Assembly: GCA_035499215.1 (NCBI GenBank)
Contig: DATJZH010000184.1
Coordinates: 1 to 8,977 of the forward strand
DNA from: DATJZH01 sp035499215
GTDB taxonomy: Bacteria > Actinomycetota > Actinomycetes > Streptosporangiales > Streptosporangiaceae
DNA length: 8,977 nucleotides
Direction: 5' to 3'
Notes under the pieces: generated by a model
Seen by the model: only the letters and a program-made list of their open reading frames with translations
What the model was told of the DNA's origin: nothing
Databases searched by the model: none
Shown here: positions 6,355 through 8,977 of the stretch, piece after piece
How the letters are laid out: every line of letters starts with the position of its first letter
Position numbering within the stretch: position 1 is the stretch's first letter
Program-made: the position numbers and the translations under genes

Positions 6355-6717
6355 ATGACGCACTACCTGCTGGCCGTGCACGGCCCGGCCGAGAGGGGCG
6401 AGTTCGGCAACTACGGTTCCAAGGAGGAGATGGAGGAGGCGTTCGCTGCGACCGGCGCCTTCAATGACAAGCTGCGCGCCGATGGCTACTGGGTCTTCGC
6501 GGGCGGGCTTGAGCCGGCTTCGACGGCGACGGTCGTGGACGGCCAGGGTGAGGCGCCGGTGGTGACCGACGGCCCCTACCTTGAGGCCAAGGAGGCTCTG
6601 GGGGGCTTTTGGGTCATCGACGCGCCTGACCTCGACGTGGCACTCAAGCTCGCGGCCGAGGGTTCCAAGGCGTGCCGGGGCAAGGTCGAGGTCCGTCCCT
6701 TCGAGGGCCTGGCCTGA
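6355..6717 (+). CDS. DGPF/YCII-like small protein linked to ECF42 sigma factor
   Basis: The product is 120 residues of the DGPF/YCII-related family, a small ferredoxin-like alpha-beta fold that is usually dimeric. The signature VTDGPYLEAKEALGGFWVID carries the DGPF-type motif as DGPY at 72-75. MTHYLLAVHG forms the first strand and KVEVRPF the last. It has no signal peptide or membrane segment, so it is cytoplasmic. Genes of this family are the standard neighbours and targets of ECF42 sigma factors, but their biochemical role is not established. GAGGAGGA (6343-6350) precedes the ATG. The sigma gene follows after 24 bases, so the two form an operon behind the candidate promoter at 6279-6305. 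It does not look like a membrane anti-sigma factor. Confidence 0.9.
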   Translation: MTHYLLAVHGPAERGEFGNYGSKEEMEEAFAATGAFNDKLRADGYWVFAGGLEPASTATVVDGQGEAPVVTDGPYLEAKEALGGFWVIDAPDLDVALKLAAEGSKACRGKVEVRPFEGLA

Positions 6718-6741
6718 GCCGGCGCGACGGAAGGTGGATCG

Positions 6742-7953
6742 GTGCAGGGCGGGACGGCGGCCGTCGAGCGGGTCTTCCGCGAGGAGTACGGCCGCCTGAT
6801 CGCCTCGCTCGTCCGCCGCTTCGGTGACATCGACATCGCCGAGGAGGCGGCAGGCGAGGCGCTCGTGGCCGCACTGGAGAAGTGGCCGGAGTCCGGTGTA
6901 CCTCCCAACCCCGGGGGCTGGCTCACCACCACCGCGGGCCACCGCGCGATCGACCGGATCCGCCGCGAGAAGCAGCGCGACGCCAGGCATCAGGCAGCCT
7001 TCATGTACTACCGCGACACGCCCCGCGAGCTCACCGGACCGGTCGACGACGACCGGCTACGGCTCCTGTTCATCTGCTGCCACCCGGCGCTCGCACCGGA
7101 GGCGCGGATCGCGCTGACCCTCCGGCTTCTCGGTGGGCTGACCGTGCCCGAGATCGCGCAGGCCTTTCTCGTGCCCGAGAGCACGATGGCGCAGCGGATC
7201 ACGCGAGCGAAGAAGAAGGTCGCCTCGGCAAAGGTGCCCTACCGGGTGCCAGCGGCGGCAGACCTCCCCCAGCGGCTCAGCGGCGTCCTGGCGGTGCTGT
7301 TCCTCGTCTTCAACGAGGGCTACCTCGCCACCGGCGACGGCGATCCGGTTCGCGCCGAGCTCACCGGCGAGGCAATCCGGCTCACGCGGATCTTGCGCCA
7401 GCTGCTCCCCGAGGAGCCGGAGGTGGCAGGTCTGCTCGGGCTGCTCGTGCTCACCGAGGCCAGGCGCGAGGCCCGCGTGCGGAATGGGCAGCTGGTCCCG
7501 CTGCACGAGCAGGACCGCGCCGGCTGGAACCGCGCACTGATCGCCGAGGGCCACGCCCTGGTCCGCGAGTGCCTCGCGGTCAACCGGCCCGGCCGCTACC
7601 AGATACTCGCCGCGATCAGCGCCGTCCACACCGACGCCCCCAGCGCGCCGGACACGGACTGGTCGCAGGTCGTCGCGCTCTACGACCAGCTGACCCTGCT
7701 CGACCCGTCCCCGATCGTCGCACTCAACCGCGCGGTCGCGGTCGCGGAGCTGGACGGCCCGGAGGTCGCCCTCGCCCTGGTCGACCGGCTACCGCTGGCG
7801 GGCTACCACGCGTGGCACGCCGCCCGTGCCGACTTGCTGCGCAGGCTCGGCCGCAGCGCCGAGGCGAGGCGAGCGTACGAGGCCGCGATCGCCGCCACCA
7901 ACAACACCGCCGAGCGCGCCTACCTGGGCAGGAAACGCGGCGAGCTGGTTTGA
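6742..7953 (+). CDS. ECF42-group RNA polymerase sigma factor with C-terminal extension
   Basis: The product is 403 residues. Sigma region 2 lies near residues 8-78 (VERVFREEYGRLIASLVRRF; GGWLTTTAGHRAIDRIRRE) and region 4 near 105-160, where GGLTVPEIAQAFLVPESTMA is the helix-turn-helix. A linker follows, then a helical extension of about 230 residues with FNEGY (190-194), GRYQILAAISAVH (284-296) and NRAVAVAEL, with TPR-like helices to the end. This layout defines ECF42, a group that lacks a classical anti-sigma factor and in which the extension is thought to be needed for activity. The GTG start follows GGAAGGTGG (6729-6737). The DGPF gene just upstream is the usual partner. The signal it responds to cannot be read from the sequence. 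Confidence 0.95.
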   Translation: MQGGTAAVERVFREEYGRLIASLVRRFGDIDIAEEAAGEALVAALEKWPESGVPPNPGGWLTTTAGHRAIDRIRREKQRDARHQAAFMYYRDTPRELTGPVDDDRLRLLFICCHPALAPEARIALTLRLLGGLTVPEIAQAFLVPESTMAQRITRAKKKVASAKVPYRVPAAADLPQRLSGVLAVLFLVFNEGYLATGDGDPVRAELTGEAIRLTRILRQLLPEEPEVAGLLGLLVLTEARREARVRNGQLVPLHEQDRAGWNRALIAEGHALVRECLAVNRPGRYQILAAISAVHTDAPSAPDTDWSQVVALYDQLTLLDPSPIVALNRAVAVAELDGPEVALALVDRLPLAGYHAWHAARADLLRRLGRSAEARRAYEAAIAATNNTAERAYLGRKRGELV

Positions 7954-8023
7954 GCAGTCCATCCGGAAGCGCCCTACAACCAGACGACGACCCCGCTGAT
8001 CGCGGCTACGGACGCCTGGCGCG

Positions 8024-8521
8024 CTACCCGTTGAGGATCTGCTCCCTCAGGATGTCTGCGTGCCCGCAGTGCTGGGCGAGTTCGCGCAGTATGTGGAGGT
8101 ATACCCAGCGCAGCGGGAGCGGGCCGCGCCAGTAGCCGTAGACCCGGTCGTCCAGCCCCAGGGATGACGTCGCACGCCGTGATGACTCGCATGCCCCGCG
8201 GTGTGCTTGCTGGACGCTGGCGATGGTGTCGTCGTCACGAAGAATGAACGACTCGTCCGAGGTTGCGGGGATACCGATCTCAGCACGTGACCGGCCTGTG
8301 ACAGCTTCGTCAAACCAGACCTTCTCGAGGAAGGTCGCGTGCTTCACCAGGCCCAGCAATGTGGTCCGAGAAGGCACCAGCGACCGGCGCGCCTGCTCCT
8401 CGGTCAGTCCGTCCAGGCAACGAATAAGTTCACTGCGGTGCTCGTCGAGGAACGCCTCGAACTGGGCACGGGCTGGCTGATTGATGACATCCTCAGCGAA
8501 CGTCGCTGGAAGGGAAGGCAT
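8024..8521 (-). CDS. DUF664/DinB-like four-helix metal-binding protein
   Basis: The product is 165 residues, typical for the DUF664 branch of the DinB superfamily. Many members in actinomycetes are metal-dependent and some act with mycothiol, but this one's substrate is unknown. Seen motifs: LGLVKHATFLEKVWF with His61, WFDEAVTG, GPLPLRWVYLHILRELAQHCGHADILREQI with His143, His151 and His154. His61 with His151 and His154 are the likely metal ligands, an assignment by family pattern. There is no signal peptide. ATG 8521 lacks a Shine-Dalgarno sequence, and no other start lies near the N-terminus; a promoter six bases upstream suggests a leaderless message. It converges on the sigma factor gene, 70 bases between stops. 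Confidence 0.88.
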   Translation of the reverse strand: MPSLPATFAEDVINQPARAQFEAFLDEHRSELIRCLDGLTEEQARRSLVPSRTTLLGLVKHATFLEKVWFDEAVTGRSRAEIGIPATSDESFILRDDDTIASVQQAHRGACESSRRATSSLGLDDRVYGYWRGPLPLRWVYLHILRELAQHCGHADILREQILNG

Positions 8522-8527
8522 AAGCGA

Positions 8528-8556
8528 AGCATTTCAAGAGCGCCGCCCACGAGCAA
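8528..8556 (-). promoter_or_regulatory. Candidate leaderless promoter of the DUF664 gene
   Basis: On the minus strand TTGCTC (8551-8556) is followed after 17 bases by AATGCT (8528-8533), and six bases later by the A of the ATG at 8521. A start of transcription at that A would explain the lack of a ribosome binding site. Leaderless genes are frequent in actinomycetes. Confidence 0.4.
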
Positions 8557-8755
8557 ACTACCGCTCATCGGCATGTGAGCAAGCCAATTGTCGGAGGATG
8601 CCAGCATCGGGTCGCCTGGAGCGGGTCCTGGTCGCTCATGTTGTCGGTGTCAGCCCGCCGGCGTGGGGAGGCTGGGCGGATGCCGGTGCACGCAACGTGT
8701 CGGCTGGCGTGGCTGTGAGTTGCACACTGGCGCTGTCACGTCTGGAATTACCTCC

Positions 8756-8775
8756 GGACGGCGGCCGCGCCGTCC
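8756..8775. terminator. Perfect 8-bp GC hairpin, possible terminator
   Basis: GGACGGCG pairs with CGCCGTCC around the loop GCCG. It lies about 80 bases past the transposase stop on the minus strand and could end that transcript. No T tract follows on either strand, so function is a guess. Confidence 0.25.
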
Positions 8776-8802
8776 AAGGGCTGACCGCCAGGTCATGGCT
8801 GG

Positions 8803-8977
8803 GCCACGTCCGTGATCTTGGTGTAAGAGACGGCATCGTGAAGATTCTCTGGTGATATTAGGCGCTGATCGCCTGAATGGCATTCACCTCCTCGGGAGTG
8901 TCTGCGGGCGCGGGTGCGTCGGTGCCGGGGATTTTGGCGAGGATCTCCGCGCCCATGTAGCGGCGCGCTTCGGTCCG
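8803..8977 (-). mobile_element. End of an IS256-like insertion sequence
   Basis: The transposase 3' end runs off the right edge. The 55 bases after its stop end in a segment (about 8803-8835, minus-strand core CTTACACCAAGATCACGGAC) that resembles the terminal inverted repeats I recall for actinobacterial IS256-type elements. The outer boundary and target duplication cannot be confirmed because the other end is outside the window. Confidence 0.4.
8858..8977 (-). CDS. IS256-like (mutator-type) transposase, C-terminal 39 residues
   Basis: The minus strand from the right edge reads RTEARRYMGAEILAKIPG and continues to QAISA and a TAA at 8858-8860. The RRYMGxExL segment is the hallmark of the C-terminus of IS256-family transposases, DDE enzymes that move the element by a circular intermediate. 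The start and catalytic residues lie outside the window, so whether the gene is intact cannot be told. The Pro/Ala-rich tail after the signature is variable in the family. Confidence 0.7.
   Translation of the reverse strand, partial: RTEARRYMGAEILAKIPGTDAPAPADTPEEVNAIQAISA

Larger units (their letters stand above)
8522..8857. other. Stretch without a convincing gene
   Basis: No frame here combines a start, a ribosome binding site and G/C-biased third positions; the longest plus-strand frame (8481-8855) covers the antisense of the DUF664 start and is not coding in character. The stretch holds the DUF664 promoter at its left, a GC hairpin at 8756-8775 and, from about 8803, a probable insertion-sequence end. 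Confidence 0.6.

Noticed and set aside
5938..6990. Minus-strand open frame of 350 codons
   Set aside because: It is antisense to the DGPF gene and the sigma factor start, both strongly supported on the plus strand.
7993..8005. Small hairpin CCGC/GCGG between the convergent sigma and DUF664 genes
   Set aside because: Four base pairs only and no T tract; it cannot be called a terminator.
6882..8135. Plus-strand open frame of 417 codons in another frame of the sigma gene
   Set aside because: The composition is Arg/Pro/Ala-rich shadow sequence; the ECF42 motifs are in the other frame.
8481..8855. Plus-strand open frame of 124 codons
   Set aside because: It has no coding bias or recognisable motif, and starts antisense to the DUF664 N-terminus.

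Overview
The window reads as chromosomal DNA of a high-GC actinomycete. GC is high throughout, third codon positions are almost all G or C, GTG and TTG starts are used, and several gene families are typical of Streptomyces and its relatives: a DUF4232 secreted protein, an ECF42 sigma factor with its DGPF partner, and a DUF664/DinB protein. The genus cannot be fixed from the sequence alone.

Positions 1-4437 hold a thiamine biosynthesis locus. A divergent thiE, cut by the left edge, lies on the minus strand. On the plus strand a TPP riboswitch (about 721-810) precedes a tightly packed operon thiO-thiS-thiG-thiD-tenA, in which every junction is a 4-base overlap or a 1-base gap. ThiO, ThiS and ThiG make the thiazole phosphate. 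ThiD phosphorylates the pyrimidine and TenA salvages it. ThiE joins the two halves. No thiC or ThiS adenylyltransferase gene is present here, so those steps must be encoded elsewhere.

Positions 4438-4934 hold what looks like a small gene of unknown family broken by a 17-base tandem duplication, followed by a strong hairpin that probably terminates transcription from both sides. Positions 4940-6187 hold a minus-strand secreted DUF4232 protein and a plus-strand ORF whose middle is clearly coding but whose ends are doubtful.

Positions 6279-7953 form a regulatory unit: a candidate ECF42-type promoter, a DGPF/YCII-like small protein gene and an ECF42 sigma factor gene with the long C-terminal extension. 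A convergent DUF664/DinB-like gene follows (8024-8521, minus) with a candidate leaderless promoter. About 336 bases without a convincing gene come next, then the last 39 codons of an IS256-like (mutator-type) transposase at the right edge, showing that an insertion sequence borders this region.

I found no sign of a wholly new system. The most useful leads are the putative self-regulating ECF42 promoter, the duplication-broken gene, and the riboswitch whose 3' end doubles as the ribosome binding site of a TTG-started thiO.
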